From Polyangium spumosum (lineage in GTDB: Bacteria > Myxococcota_A > Polyangia > Polyangiales > Polyangiaceae), in contig NZ_WJIE01000001.1 in assembly GCF_009649845.1 (NCBI RefSeq), positions 558,001-622,000 on the forward strand: 64,000 nucleotides of DNA. Reading direction: 5' to 3'. Every line of letters starts with the position of its first letter. Position 1 is the stretch's first letter. The notes below the pieces were generated by a model. That model saw nothing but the letters and a program-made list of their open reading frames with translations. It was not told where the DNA came from and searched no databases. Of the stretch, positions 1-8,406 are shown one piece after another. The position numbers were made by a program, and so were the translations under genes.

Positions 1-395
1 AGATCGACGCGCTGCGCGTGCTCGCGATCGATCCCATCGCCTTCCTCATCGCGCCGCGCTTCGTGGCCATGGTGACGACGCTCTTCCTGTCGACGATCTT
101 CGCCGACACGCTCGCGCTGCTCGGCGCCGCGTACGGCGGCCTCGGCCTGCTCGGCGTCGAGCCGAAGACGTTTTACAACGGCCTCACGAGTGGCCTGCTC
201 GGCCTGTCCGACGTGACGAGTGGCCTCGTGAAGAGCATCGTCTTCGGCGTCGTGATCGCCCTGTCGAGCTGCCAGTACGGGCTCGGGGTGAAGGGCGGCG
301 CGCCGGGGGTCGGGCGGGCCGTGAACGCGACCGTGGTGGCCTCGGCCGCGGGCATCTTCGTCCTCGACTACTTCGTCTCCTTCACGCTGGACTGA
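1..395 (+). CDS. mlaE: MlaE-family ABC transporter permease, 3' part only
   Basis: The window opens inside this gene: the frame is open from base 3 and no start is visible, leaving about 130 residues. The first residues, IDALRVLAIDP, match the conserved EQ-DAL signature of MlaE permeases, which form the inner-membrane core of the Mla/MCE phospholipid transporter with MlaF and MlaD. Hydrophobic segments follow up to the C-terminal DYFVSFTLD. The next permease gene starts 6 bp downstream, so the two are probably co-translated. Family assignment is firm. Which of the two permeases is the working partner of mlaF and mlaD nearby cannot be told from sequence. Confidence 0.85.
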   Translation, partial: IDALRVLAIDPIAFLIAPRFVAMVTTLFLSTIFADTLALLGAAYGGLGLLGVEPKTFYNGLTSGLLGLSDVTSGLVKSIVFGVVIALSSCQYGLGVKGGAPGVGRAVNATVVASAAGIFVLDYFVSFTLD

Positions 396-401
396 GCGCA
401 C

Positions 402-1253
402 GTGGCCGCGGCGAAGACCCACGACGAAGGCGCGCCCGAGAGCGGCCTCGACACGGCCCGAGAGGCGCCCGACGCGTCGATCCCCGCGGTGATCGGCGCG
501 AAGGCGATCGAGCTCGTGGTGATGGGGCTCGAGATCGCCGCGGTCTTCATCCGGACGCTCTACTACTGCGTTCGCGGCCGGCCGGACCTCGGCGCCGTCG
601 TCCGGCAGATGTTCGAGATCGGCAACCGCTCGGTCGTCTTCTTGACCGTGGTGATGGGCTTCATCGGCATGATCCTGGTCCTCCAGGGTGGCCTGCAGGT
701 CAAGCGCATCCTGCCCGAGTTCAGCATGGTCGGCGCCTCGTACCTGGAGCTGCTCATCCGGGATCTCGCGGCCACCATCAGCGCGCTCATGCTCGCCACG
801 CGCGTGGGCGCGGGCATCGCCGCCGAGATCGGCTCGATGGTCGTCACCGAGCAGGTCGACGCGTTGCGCATGTGCGCGGCCGATCCGATCGACTACCTCA
901 TCAAGCCGCGCTTCCTCGCGAGCCTCGTCATGACGCTCGTGCTCGTCATCTGGGCGGCGGGCGTGGCGATGTTGACGGGCATGCTCACCGCGTACGTCAT
1001 GTTCGACGTCAACCCGCGGACGTTTTTCAACCTGAACCTCGTCGACACGGGCGACCTCATCGTCGGCCTGGCGAAGTGCCTCGCCTACGGCGCCGCCGTC
1101 CCCGTCGTCGCGGGGCACTCGGGGCTCCACACGCACGGCGGCAGCGAGGGCGTCGGCTGGGCGACCACGCGGGCCGTCGTGAACGCCTCGCTCGCGGTGA
1201 TCGTGCTCGACCTGATCCTCTCCGCGCTTGGTTACGTGTTCTTCGGGCCCTAG
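402..1253 (+). CDS. mlaE: MlaE-family ABC transporter permease (second copy)
   Basis: This 283-residue protein has a hydrophilic N-terminal tail of about 45 residues, then a multi-pass membrane domain with the MlaE signature EQVDALRMCAADP near residue 150. In the Mla pathway this subunit carries lipid between the inner membrane and the MCE protein. It begins with GTG 6 bp after the stop of a related permease. Two adjacent, clearly different MlaE subunits suggest a heterodimeric channel or two MCE systems; that is inference. The N-terminal tail is longer than in E. coli MlaE. Confidence 0.9.
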   Translation: MAAAKTHDEGAPESGLDTAREAPDASIPAVIGAKAIELVVMGLEIAAVFIRTLYYCVRGRPDLGAVVRQMFEIGNRSVVFLTVVMGFIGMILVLQGGLQVKRILPEFSMVGASYLELLIRDLAATISALMLATRVGAGIAAEIGSMVVTEQVDALRMCAADPIDYLIKPRFLASLVMTLVLVIWAAGVAMLTGMLTAYVMFDVNPRTFFNLNLVDTGDLIVGLAKCLAYGAAVPVVAGHSGLHTHGGSEGVGWATTRAVVNASLAVIVLDLILSALGYVFFGP

Positions 1254-1277
1254 GTTTCGTTTCGACGCTCCGCACCG

Positions 1278-2123
1278 ATGCCCGAGCTGCCCGAGGTCGA
1301 ACACCAGGCGCGCGCGCTCCGCCGGATCCTCGAAGGCGCGACGATCGATCGCGCCGAGGCCGACCGGACGCCCGTCCTGAAAGGAACAACCACACCGGCG
1401 AGCTTCGCGGCGGCGCTCGCGGGGCGATCGTTCGAGGGGATCGAGCGCGTGGGCAAGCAGCTCTTGCTCGCGTTCGACGGAGGCGCGGGGCTCGCGTCGC
1501 ACCTCGGCATGACGGGCCGGTGGCGCGTTCGCGCCGGGGACGAGGGCCCGCGGCATGGACGTGCGCGGCTCTTTTTGCGGGACGGCCGCGTGCTCGACTA
1601 CGTCGACGTGCGGATGCTCGGCCGGCTCGAGATCGTGCCGCGTGCTTCGTTTGCCGCGATCGTCGCGTCGCTCGGCCCCGATCCCTTGCGTGACGGCCTC
1701 GACGCGGAGCGCCTCGCCGCGCGGATCGGCGGCTCGGGTCGGCCCATCAAGACGGTGCTGCTCGATCAGACCGTGCTCGCGGGGCTCGGCAACATCCAGG
1801 TGACGGAGGCCCTTTTCCACGCGCGCGTGCACCCGGAGCGCCCGGCGAACACGCTCACGCCCGCCGAGATCGCGGCGCTCGCCGAGGGGATCCTCGCGAC
1901 GATCCTGCACACGCTCGCCGTGCACGAGCGTGACGAGGAGATTGTTTACCTCTCCGATCGAACCGACGCGCCGAACCCGTTCCTCGTCTACGGCCGCGTC
2001 GGAGAAGCCTGTCCGCGCTGCGGCAAGCCCATCACCACGATCACGATCGCCGGCCGCACGAGCCCCCACTGCCCGCGCTGCCAGCGCCTCACTCGATCGG
2101 ACCTTCGGCGCGGCCGTGGATGA
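1278..2123 (+). CDS. mutM: Formamidopyrimidine-DNA glycosylase (Fpg/MutM)
   Basis: This bifunctional base-excision enzyme removes oxidised purines such as 8-oxoguanine and cleaves the abasic strand. The 281-residue protein starts MPELPEVE, which places the catalytic proline at position 2 and the catalytic glutamate at 3 after Met removal. It ends with a zinc finger of the form C-x2-C-x16-C-x2-C (about residues 245-268). Length is normal for the family. It follows the second mlaE by 24 bp. Its last 35 bp overlap the convergent mlaF gene, so the two transcripts are complementary at their 3' ends. Confidence 0.95.
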   Translation: MPELPEVEHQARALRRILEGATIDRAEADRTPVLKGTTTPASFAAALAGRSFEGIERVGKQLLLAFDGGAGLASHLGMTGRWRVRAGDEGPRHGRARLFLRDGRVLDYVDVRMLGRLEIVPRASFAAIVASLGPDPLRDGLDAERLAARIGGSGRPIKTVLLDQTVLAGLGNIQVTEALFHARVHPERPANTLTPAEIAALAEGILATILHTLAVHERDEEIVYLSDRTDAPNPFLVYGRVGEACPRCGKPITTITIAGRTSPHCPRCQRLTRSDLRRGRG

Positions 2124-2829
2124 ACTGCTGGATGATCTCGTCGCTCGAGGCCTTGAAGTCCTCGGGCGTCCCCAGCAGCCGAACGAAACCTTTGTAGAGC
2201 ATCACGATCCGATCGGCGATCGAGAAGATGCTCACGAGGTCGTGGCTCACCACGATGCTGGTCACGCCGAGCGTGTCGCTGAGCTCGCGGATGAGTTTGT
2301 CCACGCGCCGCGCGCTCACCGGGTCGAGGCTCGTCGTCGGCTCGTCGAAGAGCACGTAGCGCGGGTCGAGCGTGAGGGCGCGCGCGATGGCCACGCGCTT
2401 GCGCATGCCGTCGCCGAGCTCGGGCGGGAAGCGATCGGCGAACTCGCGCATGTGCACCTGATCGAGCCGCTTTCGCGCCTCCGCGAGCGCCTCCTTCGGC
2501 TTGAGCCCCTTGTGTTTGCGCAAGGGCAGCGCCACGTTCTCCGCGCAGGTCATCGAGTCGAAGAGCGTCGAATGCTGGAAGACCATCGCGCACTTCATGC
2601 GCACCGGGTACATCTGCTCCTCGTCGAACCGGCTGATCTCCTCGCCGTCGAGCCAGATCTCCCCCGCGTCCGGGTAGAGCAGGCCCACGAGGTGCTTGAT
2701 CATCACGCTCTTGCCGACGCCCGATTGGCCGATGATGAAAAAAACCTCCCCGTCTCGAACGTCGAAGCTGACGTCCTCGATGACCTTCTTCGACCCGAAG
2801 GACTTGGCGAGGTGGCGGAAGGAAATCAT
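2089..2829 (-). CDS. mlaF: MlaF-type ABC transporter ATPase
   Basis: This is the cytoplasmic ATPase that powers Mla/MCE lipid transport. The 246-residue protein has Walker A GQSGVGKS (34-41), a signature region LGDGMRKRV (138-146) that departs from the usual LSGGM, Walker B YVLFDEP (158-164) and the switch histidine in VVSHD (H196). The C-terminal tail FIHGRAEGPIE is typical of the family. It is divergent from mlaD 71 bp away and convergent with mutM, which it overlaps. The locus therefore carries all Mla core subunits on mixed strands rather than in one operon. Confidence 0.92.
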   Translation of the reverse strand: MISFRHLAKSFGSKKVIEDVSFDVRDGEVFFIIGQSGVGKSVMIKHLVGLLYPDAGEIWLDGEEISRFDEEQMYPVRMKCAMVFQHSTLFDSMTCAENVALPLRKHKGLKPKEALAEARKRLDQVHMREFADRFPPELGDGMRKRVAIARALTLDPRYVLFDEPTTSLDPVSARRVDKLIRELSDTLGVTSIVVSHDLVSIFSIADRIVMLYKGFVRLLGTPEDFKASSDEIIQQFIHGRAEGPIE

Positions 2830-2900
2830 GACGCGCTGAGCCGGAAGCCCGATGTTACGAGGCTCTGCCTTCGCTGACGAACATCGTGCATAGTGGGCGC

Positions 2901-3926
2901 ATGGCGAGCCCGCGTTCGATCGAGGTCAAGGTCGGCATCCTGATCCTCACGGCCACCGTTCTCCTCGCTGGGTTCATCCTCGTCATGGGCGGCATCAACT
3001 TCCAGCCCACGTATGCCCTCTTCATCGACTTCGACAACCCCGGCGGCCTGCAGAGCGGCGCGCCCGTGAAGATCGCCAGCGTCAAGGTCGGGAAGATCAC
3101 GGAGATCCAGTTCCGAGGCGGCGAGGCGCCCGGGGCGACGGGCAAACGGGAGCCACTCGTGCGGGTGAAGGCCGAGATCGAGAAGCGCTACCAGCCGAGC
3201 ATCCGGGACAACGCGGTCTTTTACGTGACCTCGTCGAGCGTGCTCGGCGAGCAGTTCCTCGCGCTCGATCCGGGCTCGGGGGATCGGCCGGTGCTCGCGG
3301 AGAACGCGATCGTGCGGGGCCTCGATCCGCCGCGGCTCGACATGCTGATCGCCAAGGCCTACGACCTGCTCGACACCACGGTCACGGCGCTCTCCGGCAA
3401 CAAGGACGAGATCGGCACGGCGCTGAACGGCCTGTCGCGCACGCTGAAGGGCACCGGCGATTTCTTCGACAAGAACGGCGAGCGGCTCGATCGCATCGCG
3501 GCGAACGTCGAGCAGATCACGGTGGACACGCAGGACACCGTGCAAGAGGCGAAGAAGAAGTACGTCGAGAACCCGCAGATCGATCGCATCCTCGCGAACG
3601 TGGACAAGACGACGGGCGCGCTCGCGCAAGACGCGCCGCCCTTGCTCACGGACGCGAGGGCCACGCTCGCCAACGTCAAGCGCGTGAGCGAGACCGTCGG
3701 GGGCGAGGGCGAGCAGGCGAAGATCCGGCAGGCGATCGGCGACCTCGCCGAGATCGCGCGGAACACGAAGGGCATCACCCAGGACGCGCAGGCGATCGCG
3801 TCGAGCGTGCGTCGCGGCAAGGGGACGGTGGGCGCGCTCGTGATGGACGAGCAGCTCTACGACGACCTCCAGGAGCTCGTGCGCGACCTCAAGCACAACC
3901 CCTGGAAGTTCTTCTGGCGCGAGTAG
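2901..3926 (+). CDS. mlaD: MCE/MlaD-family lipid-binding protein
   Basis: This periplasmic MCE protein is anchored by one N-terminal helix (ILILTATVLLAGFILVMGG). The MCE domain follows at about residues 35-120 (FIDFDNPGGLQSGAPVKIASVKVG), and a long helical C-terminal region runs to residue 341, which in the family builds a lipid-conducting needle or barrel. I chose the ATG at 2901 over a GTG at 2886 because the helix and charged start MASPRSIEVKVG match homologues. It is transcribed divergently from mlaF and is the expected substrate-binding subunit for the MlaE permeases upstream. Confidence 0.9.
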   Translation: MASPRSIEVKVGILILTATVLLAGFILVMGGINFQPTYALFIDFDNPGGLQSGAPVKIASVKVGKITEIQFRGGEAPGATGKREPLVRVKAEIEKRYQPSIRDNAVFYVTSSSVLGEQFLALDPGSGDRPVLAENAIVRGLDPPRLDMLIAKAYDLLDTTVTALSGNKDEIGTALNGLSRTLKGTGDFFDKNGERLDRIAANVEQITVDTQDTVQEAKKKYVENPQIDRILANVDKTTGALAQDAPPLLTDARATLANVKRVSETVGGEGEQAKIRQAIGDLAEIARNTKGITQDAQAIASSVRRGKGTVGALVMDEQLYDDLQELVRDLKHNPWKFFWRE

Positions 3927-3951
3927 GGGGTTCGGGGGCGCAGCCCGCGGC

Positions 3952-4167
3952 TCATTCGAACTCGAAGAGCGGCTCGCCTTCCTTCACGGCCTTGCCCTCC
4001 TCCGTGAGGATCTTCGTGATGGTGCCCTCGTCCTCGGCCTCGACGGGCATCTCCATCTTCATCGACTCGAGGATCGCGACGGTGGTCCCTTCCTCGACCT
4101 TGTCGCCGACCTTGACCTCGATCTTCCAGACGTTGCCCGTGATATGCGCCTTGATGACCTTTGCCAT
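3952..4167 (-). CDS. Stand-alone biotin/lipoyl carrier protein
   Basis: This is a 71-residue single-domain carrier. The sequence ESMKMEMPVEA contains the biotinylation motif MKM, with the target lysine at about residue 37, between the two beta-hammerhead halves. Such proteins carry the carboxybiotin arm of acyl-CoA or pyruvate-type carboxylases; the partner carboxylase is not in the window. The gene converges on mlaD with 25 bp between stops. It could accept lipoate instead, but MKM favours biotin. Confidence 0.88.
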   Translation of the reverse strand: MAKVIKAHITGNVWKIEVKVGDKVEEGTTVAILESMKMEMPVEAEDEGTITKILTEEGKAVKEGEPLFEFE

Positions 4168-4538
4168 GGGGCGGCGACGCTAGCGGAGGTCCGTCTGGAT
4201 GGGAAGCGAGGACGAACGGCGCCCTGCGTGGGTACCACCTCCCGGGGCCGCGGCTGATCCCGGAAACGGCGCGACAGTCAAGCGAGAAAACGCCGATTGG
4301 GGGCCTCCGGCACGGTGTTCACCCGTCTTCCGGGACGAAATTCGTGGGCGGGGCGGGGTGCGGGAGAAGAATCGACTCCACCCAATTGACAGGCATCTTC
4401 GGGAGTTGATACCGACAGGCGCCGCGGTACTCTCACATTGGCGGGTGTCCTCGGAAAGGTTCGATCGTGCTGCAGAAGCACGGCGGTCCTCCCCCGGGGC
4501 GAACGGCGAGCGCGCTGCTTTCGAAGGAGCCACGACGC
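4168..4538. other. Divergent intergenic region (371 bp)
   Basis: This stretch separates the start of the biotin-carrier gene (minus) from the start of the coiled-coil gene (plus). I find no convincing coding sequence; open frames here lack codon bias and initiation signals. It holds one good sigma70-like promoter facing right (listed separately) and a ribosome binding site, GAAGGAG, just before 4539. Confidence 0.6.
4386..4413 (+). promoter_or_regulatory. Putative sigma70-like promoter
   Basis: A perfect -35 hexamer TTGACA (4386-4391) is followed after 16 bp by GATACC (4408-4413), which keeps the central ATA of the -10 consensus. It points toward the coiled-coil gene starting at 4539. Myxobacterial promoters vary, so this is a prediction. 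Confidence 0.4.
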
Positions 4539-5294
4539 ATGTCCGAACAGAAGGAAAGCTCGGTCCTGTTCTCCCTCAAGGAGCTCATGAACCTCGAGGA
4601 GGACCGTATCAAGCAGGAGGAGGATGCGAAGGCCGCCGCAGCGGCCGCCGCAGAACGAGCCCGGCTCGACGAGGAGCGCCGGAAGCGCGAGGAAGAAGAA
4701 GCGCGCATCCGGGCCGAGGAAGAGCGCAGGGCCATGGAGGAGCGCAAGGCTCGCGAGGAAGCCGCGCGCCTCGAGGCGATCCGTCAAGCCGAGGTCGAGA
4801 AGGCCCGCGTCGAGGCCGAGCAGAGGGCGCGCCTCGAGGCGATGAACGCCCAGCAGCAGCACGAGCGCAAGCTCGCCGAGCTGCAGCACGACGAGTCGAA
4901 GAAGAAGCTGCGCAAGACGCTGTACGGCGTGGTCGCGGCGGTCGTCGTGATCGGCGGCGCAGCGACGTACTTCATCGTCGACCAGAGCCAGAAGGCCGAG
5001 CAAGAGCGCCTTGCGGCTGCCGAGCAGACCCGGCAACTGGAAGAAGAGAAGAAGAAGATCGAGCAGCAGGCCAAGGAGTCGCAGGCGAAAATCGACAGCC
5101 TGCTCAGCCAGCTCACGAGCGCGAAGGACGAGGCGACGCGCCTCGCCCTGCAGAAGCAGCTCGACGAAGAGAAGGCGAAGCAGGACGCAGCGAAGAAGGC
5201 CGGCGGCGGCGGTGGTCCTCGCCCCGCGGGCGGCGGCGGCGCGGCCAAGCCCTGCAACTGCGCCCCCGGCGATCCGCTCTGCTCCTGCCTCTGA
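4539..5294 (+). CDS. Coiled-coil, single-pass membrane protein with Cys-rich C-terminus
   Basis: I do not recognise a named family. The 251-residue protein starts MSEQKESS behind a good GAAGGAG site; an upstream ATG at 4467 is less likely. Residues about 20-125 form a very charged Glu/Arg/Ala coiled coil. One membrane helix follows (VVAAVVVIGGAATYFIV), then a second coiled coil of about 70 residues and a Gly/Pro linker. The protein ends in a compact cysteine cluster, CNCAPGDPLCSCL. The architecture suggests a membrane-anchored scaffold whose Cys tail could bind metal or form disulfides. Confidence 0.8.
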   Translation: MSEQKESSVLFSLKELMNLEEDRIKQEEDAKAAAAAAAERARLDEERRKREEEEARIRAEEERRAMEERKAREEAARLEAIRQAEVEKARVEAEQRARLEAMNAQQQHERKLAELQHDESKKKLRKTLYGVVAAVVVIGGAATYFIVDQSQKAEQERLAAAEQTRQLEEEKKKIEQQAKESQAKIDSLLSQLTSAKDEATRLALQKQLDEEKAKQDAAKKAGGGGGPRPAGGGGAAKPCNCAPGDPLCSCL

Positions 5295-5364
5295 TCCAGC
5301 CGAGCGGCCCGCGACGACACGCACCCTACGCGGGCCGCCGTTTGCATCCCTTCGATGCAGACGC

Positions 5365-6171
5365 ATGAAGCCCAAGGCCCCCGAGACGGCCCCGGACCTC
5401 CCGTCCGATGGCCCCCTTCCCCCCCTCGATGACCTCGACACACCCCCGATGAACGAAGCGACGAGGCGGCTCGTCTTCCCGCTCGACTACGGCTCGCTCG
5501 AAGAGGCGCGCGCCGGCGCGCGTGTCGTCGCGCCGTCGGTCGGCGTCCTCAAGGTGGGGCTCGAGCTCTTCGTGCGCGAAGGGCCGGCCGCGATCGCGGC
5601 GTGCCACGATCTCGGCCGCGAGGTCTTCCTCGACCTGAAGCTGCACGACATCCCGGAGACCGTGGGCCGCGCCGTGCAGAGCGCCGCTTCGCTCGGCGTC
5701 CGGTACTTGACCGTGCACGCGCACGGCGGCCGCGTGATGCTCGAGCGCGCAGCCAGCGAGGCCGCACGCGCGAGCTCGCCGCTCACGATCCTCGCGGTGA
5801 CCGTGTTGACCTCGCTCGACGGCGCGGATCTCGCCTCGCTGGGTTTGTCGACGTCGCCCGCAGAGCAAGCCGAGCGGGTCGCGCGGCTCGCGTGGGACGC
5901 GGGTGTGCGAGGGTTCGTCGCGTCCGCGTCGGAGGCGGCGAACCTCAGGAGCGCGCTCGGCCCCGAGGCGCTGCTCGTCACGCCGGGGATCCGACCGGCA
6001 GGCAGCGACGCGGGGGATCAGAAAAGAATCACGACGCCGGCGCAGGCGATCGCAGCGGGAGCGGATCTGCTCGTGGTCGGGCGGCCGATCCGCGACGCGA
6101 AGGATCCGCTCGCCGCCGCGCGAGCCATCGTCGCCGAGATCGAGGGCGCGCTCGCCGCGCGACACACATGA
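5365..6171 (+). CDS. pyrF: Orotidine 5'-phosphate decarboxylase
   Basis: PyrF makes UMP from OMP in pyrimidine synthesis. The catalytic motif DLKLHDIP lies near residue 90, preceded by FPLDY (first substrate Asp) and followed by TVHAHGG and the C-terminal phosphate-binding GITPG-type region (VTPGIRP). The start is uncertain: ATG 5365 gives a Pro/Asp-rich 28-residue extension, while ATG 5449 (MNEATRRLVFPLDY) gives a normal-length 240-residue enzyme. Neither has a clear ribosome binding site. The stop overlaps the rlmB start as ATGA, so the two genes are translationally coupled. Confidence 0.92.
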   Translation: MKPKAPETAPDLPSDGPLPPLDDLDTPPMNEATRRLVFPLDYGSLEEARAGARVVAPSVGVLKVGLELFVREGPAAIAACHDLGREVFLDLKLHDIPETVGRAVQSAASLGVRYLTVHAHGGRVMLERAASEAARASSPLTILAVTVLTSLDGADLASLGLSTSPAEQAERVARLAWDAGVRGFVASASEAANLRSALGPEALLVTPGIRPAGSDAGDQKRITTPAQAIAAGADLLVVGRPIRDAKDPLAAARAIVAEIEGALAARHT

Positions 6172-6893
6172 GTCGACTCGTTTACGGACTCCAGCCCGTC
6201 CGCGAAGCCGTGCGCGTGCACGGCGACGCCCTCGAACGCGTGGTCGTCGAGCAAGGCAGTAACCCCAAGATCCAGGCCGTCGGGCGCTTCGCCGAGGGTC
6301 GCGGCGTCCGCGTCGAGACGGCGCCGCGCGCCGAGCTCGATCGTCGCACCGGCGGCGGCAGGCACCAGGGCGTGCTCGCCGTCGCGCCGGATCTGCGGAT
6401 CCTCCGCGTGGACGCCCTCCCGATCGAGCCCACCTCCATCGTCGTCGTGCTCGACGGCATCATGGATCCGCAGAACTTCGGGGCGATCGTGCGCAGCGCC
6501 GTCGCGCTCGGGGCCACGGGGATCGTCTGGCCCGAGCACAGCTCCGCGCCGCTCTCGCCGGCGACGTTCCGCGCGTCGGCGGGCGCGATCGAGCACGCCA
6601 CGCTCTGCCGCGTCTCGTCCTTGCCGGAGGCCCTGCGATCCCTCGCGGATCGTGGCGTCGCGGTGATCGCGCTCGACGCGCAGGGGCCGACGACGCTCGG
6701 CGGGATCGATCTACGCGGGCCCGTGGCGATCGTGATCGGCGCCGAGGACAAGGGCGCCCGCAAGGCCGTGCTCCGCGCCTGCCAGCACATCGCGCGTCTG
6801 CCGATGGCAGGGCCGATCGGCTCGCTCAACGCCTCGGTCGCGGGCGCGCTCGCGCTCTACGAGGTCCTCCGCCAGCGGCAGGTGCCCGCCTGA
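6168..6893 (+). CDS. rlmB: 23S rRNA 2'-O-methyltransferase, TrmH/RlmB type
   Basis: This SPOUT-fold methyltransferase is predicted to methylate 23S rRNA guanosine (RlmB) or a related site. The 241-residue protein has the N-terminal substrate-binding start VYGLQPVREAV and the SPOUT motifs DGIMDPQNFGAIVRSA, VIGAEDKGARKAV and the knot-closing SLNASVAGALALYE. ATG 6168 overlaps the pyrF stop. The exact target nucleotide cannot be read from sequence; TrmH-family tRNA methylation is the main alternative. Confidence 0.92.
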   Translation: MSRLVYGLQPVREAVRVHGDALERVVVEQGSNPKIQAVGRFAEGRGVRVETAPRAELDRRTGGGRHQGVLAVAPDLRILRVDALPIEPTSIVVVLDGIMDPQNFGAIVRSAVALGATGIVWPEHSSAPLSPATFRASAGAIEHATLCRVSSLPEALRSLADRGVAVIALDAQGPTTLGGIDLRGPVAIVIGAEDKGARKAVLRACQHIARLPMAGPIGSLNASVAGALALYEVLRQRQVPA

Positions 6894-6913
6894 GAGCGTC
6901 CCCTCCGGCGTGG

Positions 6914-8074
6914 ATGCTCATCGTCCTCGCCGCCGTGCCGCTGCGGCTCGCGCTCGCGCTCGGGACGGATCTCTCCCCCGACGAGGCCTACTACCTCGCG
7001 GCGGCGCGCGCGCCGGGCCTGCTCCCGCCGCTCGTCGACCATCCGCCGCTGATCCCGCTCCTGCTTCGGCTCGTCGACCGGCTCGCGGCCTTGCCGCTCG
7101 AGTTACACGTCCGGCTCGTCCCGCTCGCCTTTTCCTTCGGCCTCTCCGTCGCCACCGTGGCCCTCGCGCGACGCCGTGGGGCCGGCGCCGCGGGGAGGAA
7201 CCTCGTGGCCTTCCTGTCGAGCTTCGCCCTGCTCCCGGTCGCGGGTGGCTTCGTCGCGACCCCGGACGGGCCGGCCCTGCTCGCCCTCGTGCTGGCGCTC
7301 CTCTGGGCCGACCCGGCGCCCGATGCGGCCGCCGCGTCCTCCCCACGCAGGCTCGCCGTTGCGCTCGCCTTGGGGCTCGCAGGGGCCGCGGGCGCCCTCG
7401 CCAAGGTGGTGCTCCTGCCGCTCTTTCCGCTCGTCGTGCTGCTCGCCCGCGGGCGTCGCCTCCCCGAGCGCCTCCTCGCGCTTGCTCCCCTCGCCCTCGC
7501 TGCGCCGCTGCTCGCCCCGAGCCTCGCCTTCCAGCTCCGGCATGCCTATGCCCAGCAGGCGCCCGCGTTCACGCTCCTCGGCGCCCTCGGGGCCCTCGTC
7601 GCGGCGGCCGTCGCCCAGGCGCTGCTCTGGACCCCGTGGACGCTCTTCCACGGCGCCCGCGCCCTCCGCGCCTCGCCGCTTGCCGATCGGGCGGTCGTGT
7701 TCTCGATGACGGCCCTCGTCGCCGCCTCGGCCCTCGCCCGCGCCGTGCCCCCCGAGCCGAACTGGTATGCGCCTTCGGCTTTGATCCTCGTCGTTGCGTG
7801 CGCCCGATCCGCCCAGGATTTGGCCCCGCGCGCGCGACTTGCCATGCTGCTCGCCATCCTGGTGCCCACGGCGATCGCGGCCGCGCACACGCTTCACCCG
7901 TTTCTCCCGCTGCCGCTCCGAGCCGACCCCACCGCCCGCCTCCATGGCTGGCGGCACGGGGACGGGCCTGTCCACGCGCCGGGCGTGGGCCCTTATGGTG
8001 CCGCCGCGGAGCGATGCGTGTACCAGGACACGTGCTCAGAAATAGAAGCCTACTTCCGAGTACTTAACGAGTAA
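6914..8074 (+). CDS. PMT/ArnT-like membrane glycosyltransferase
   Basis: This 386-residue polytopic protein begins at the first membrane helix (MLIVLAAVPLRLALALG). It then shows the acidic loop DLSPDEAYYL and DHPP, the hallmark of GT39/GT83 transferases that move a sugar from a polyprenyl-phosphate carrier in the periplasm. About eight to ten further hydrophobic segments rich in Ala/Leu follow. It begins 20 bp after rlmB. The last ten codons are less G+C-rich than the rest and overlap a small antisense ORF. Substrate and acceptor are unknown. Confidence 0.8.
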   Translation: MLIVLAAVPLRLALALGTDLSPDEAYYLAAARAPGLLPPLVDHPPLIPLLLRLVDRLAALPLELHVRLVPLAFSFGLSVATVALARRRGAGAAGRNLVAFLSSFALLPVAGGFVATPDGPALLALVLALLWADPAPDAAAASSPRRLAVALALGLAGAAGALAKVVLLPLFPLVVLLARGRRLPERLLALAPLALAAPLLAPSLAFQLRHAYAQQAPAFTLLGALGALVAAAVAQALLWTPWTLFHGARALRASPLADRAVVFSMTALVAASALARAVPPEPNWYAPSALILVVACARSAQDLAPRARLAMLLAILVPTAIAAAHTLHPFLPLPLRADPTARLHGWRHGDGPVHAPGVGPYGAAAERCVYQDTCSEIEAYFRVLNE

Positions 8075-8343
8075 CCTTCAAGGCGCCACTTCACCACCGG
8101 ATTCAACTGAACGAGCGGCCAGGAAAAGGCCTCGCGCGTTCGTTTCAAGCGAATGACCCTCGCGCGCCGGAAGATCGCCGAATTGTTGATCAAATTCGCA
8201 TACTTGGACATGCCGCCCGGAGAAACTCCTCGCATTTCGTCGAGATAGTTCAGGCGATACACGAAGGAAGACCGGCCGGCCGCCAAGCGCGCGATATCGA
8301 TCCGGTTCTCCCGGGAACCGGCTCGAAGAGAGGTCGCCAACAT
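8050..8343 (-). CDS. Small hypothetical ORF or gene remnant
   Basis: This 97-residue ORF lies in the only non-coding gap between the glycosyltransferase and the cysteine desulfurase, in DNA visibly less G+C-rich than its surroundings. The product is basic and includes VYRLNYLDEMRGVSPGGM and a segment NNSAIFRRARVIRLKR. I recognise no family. Amino acid composition is balanced rather than the Arg/Ala/Pro bias of antisense shadows, which argues for real or formerly real coding. It overlaps the glycosyltransferase 3' end by 25 bp. It may be the C-terminal remnant of a transferred gene. Confidence 0.35.
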   Translation of the reverse strand: MLATSLRAGSRENRIDIARLAAGRSSFVYRLNYLDEMRGVSPGGMSKYANLINNSAIFRRARVIRLKRTREAFSWPLVQLNPVVKWRLEGYSLSTRK

Positions 8344-8406
8344 CGGGTTTGGATGGACGAACGCGCGCGGCGCACCCGAGCGTGAGCCGGTCGGCAGGAC
8401 GAACGT

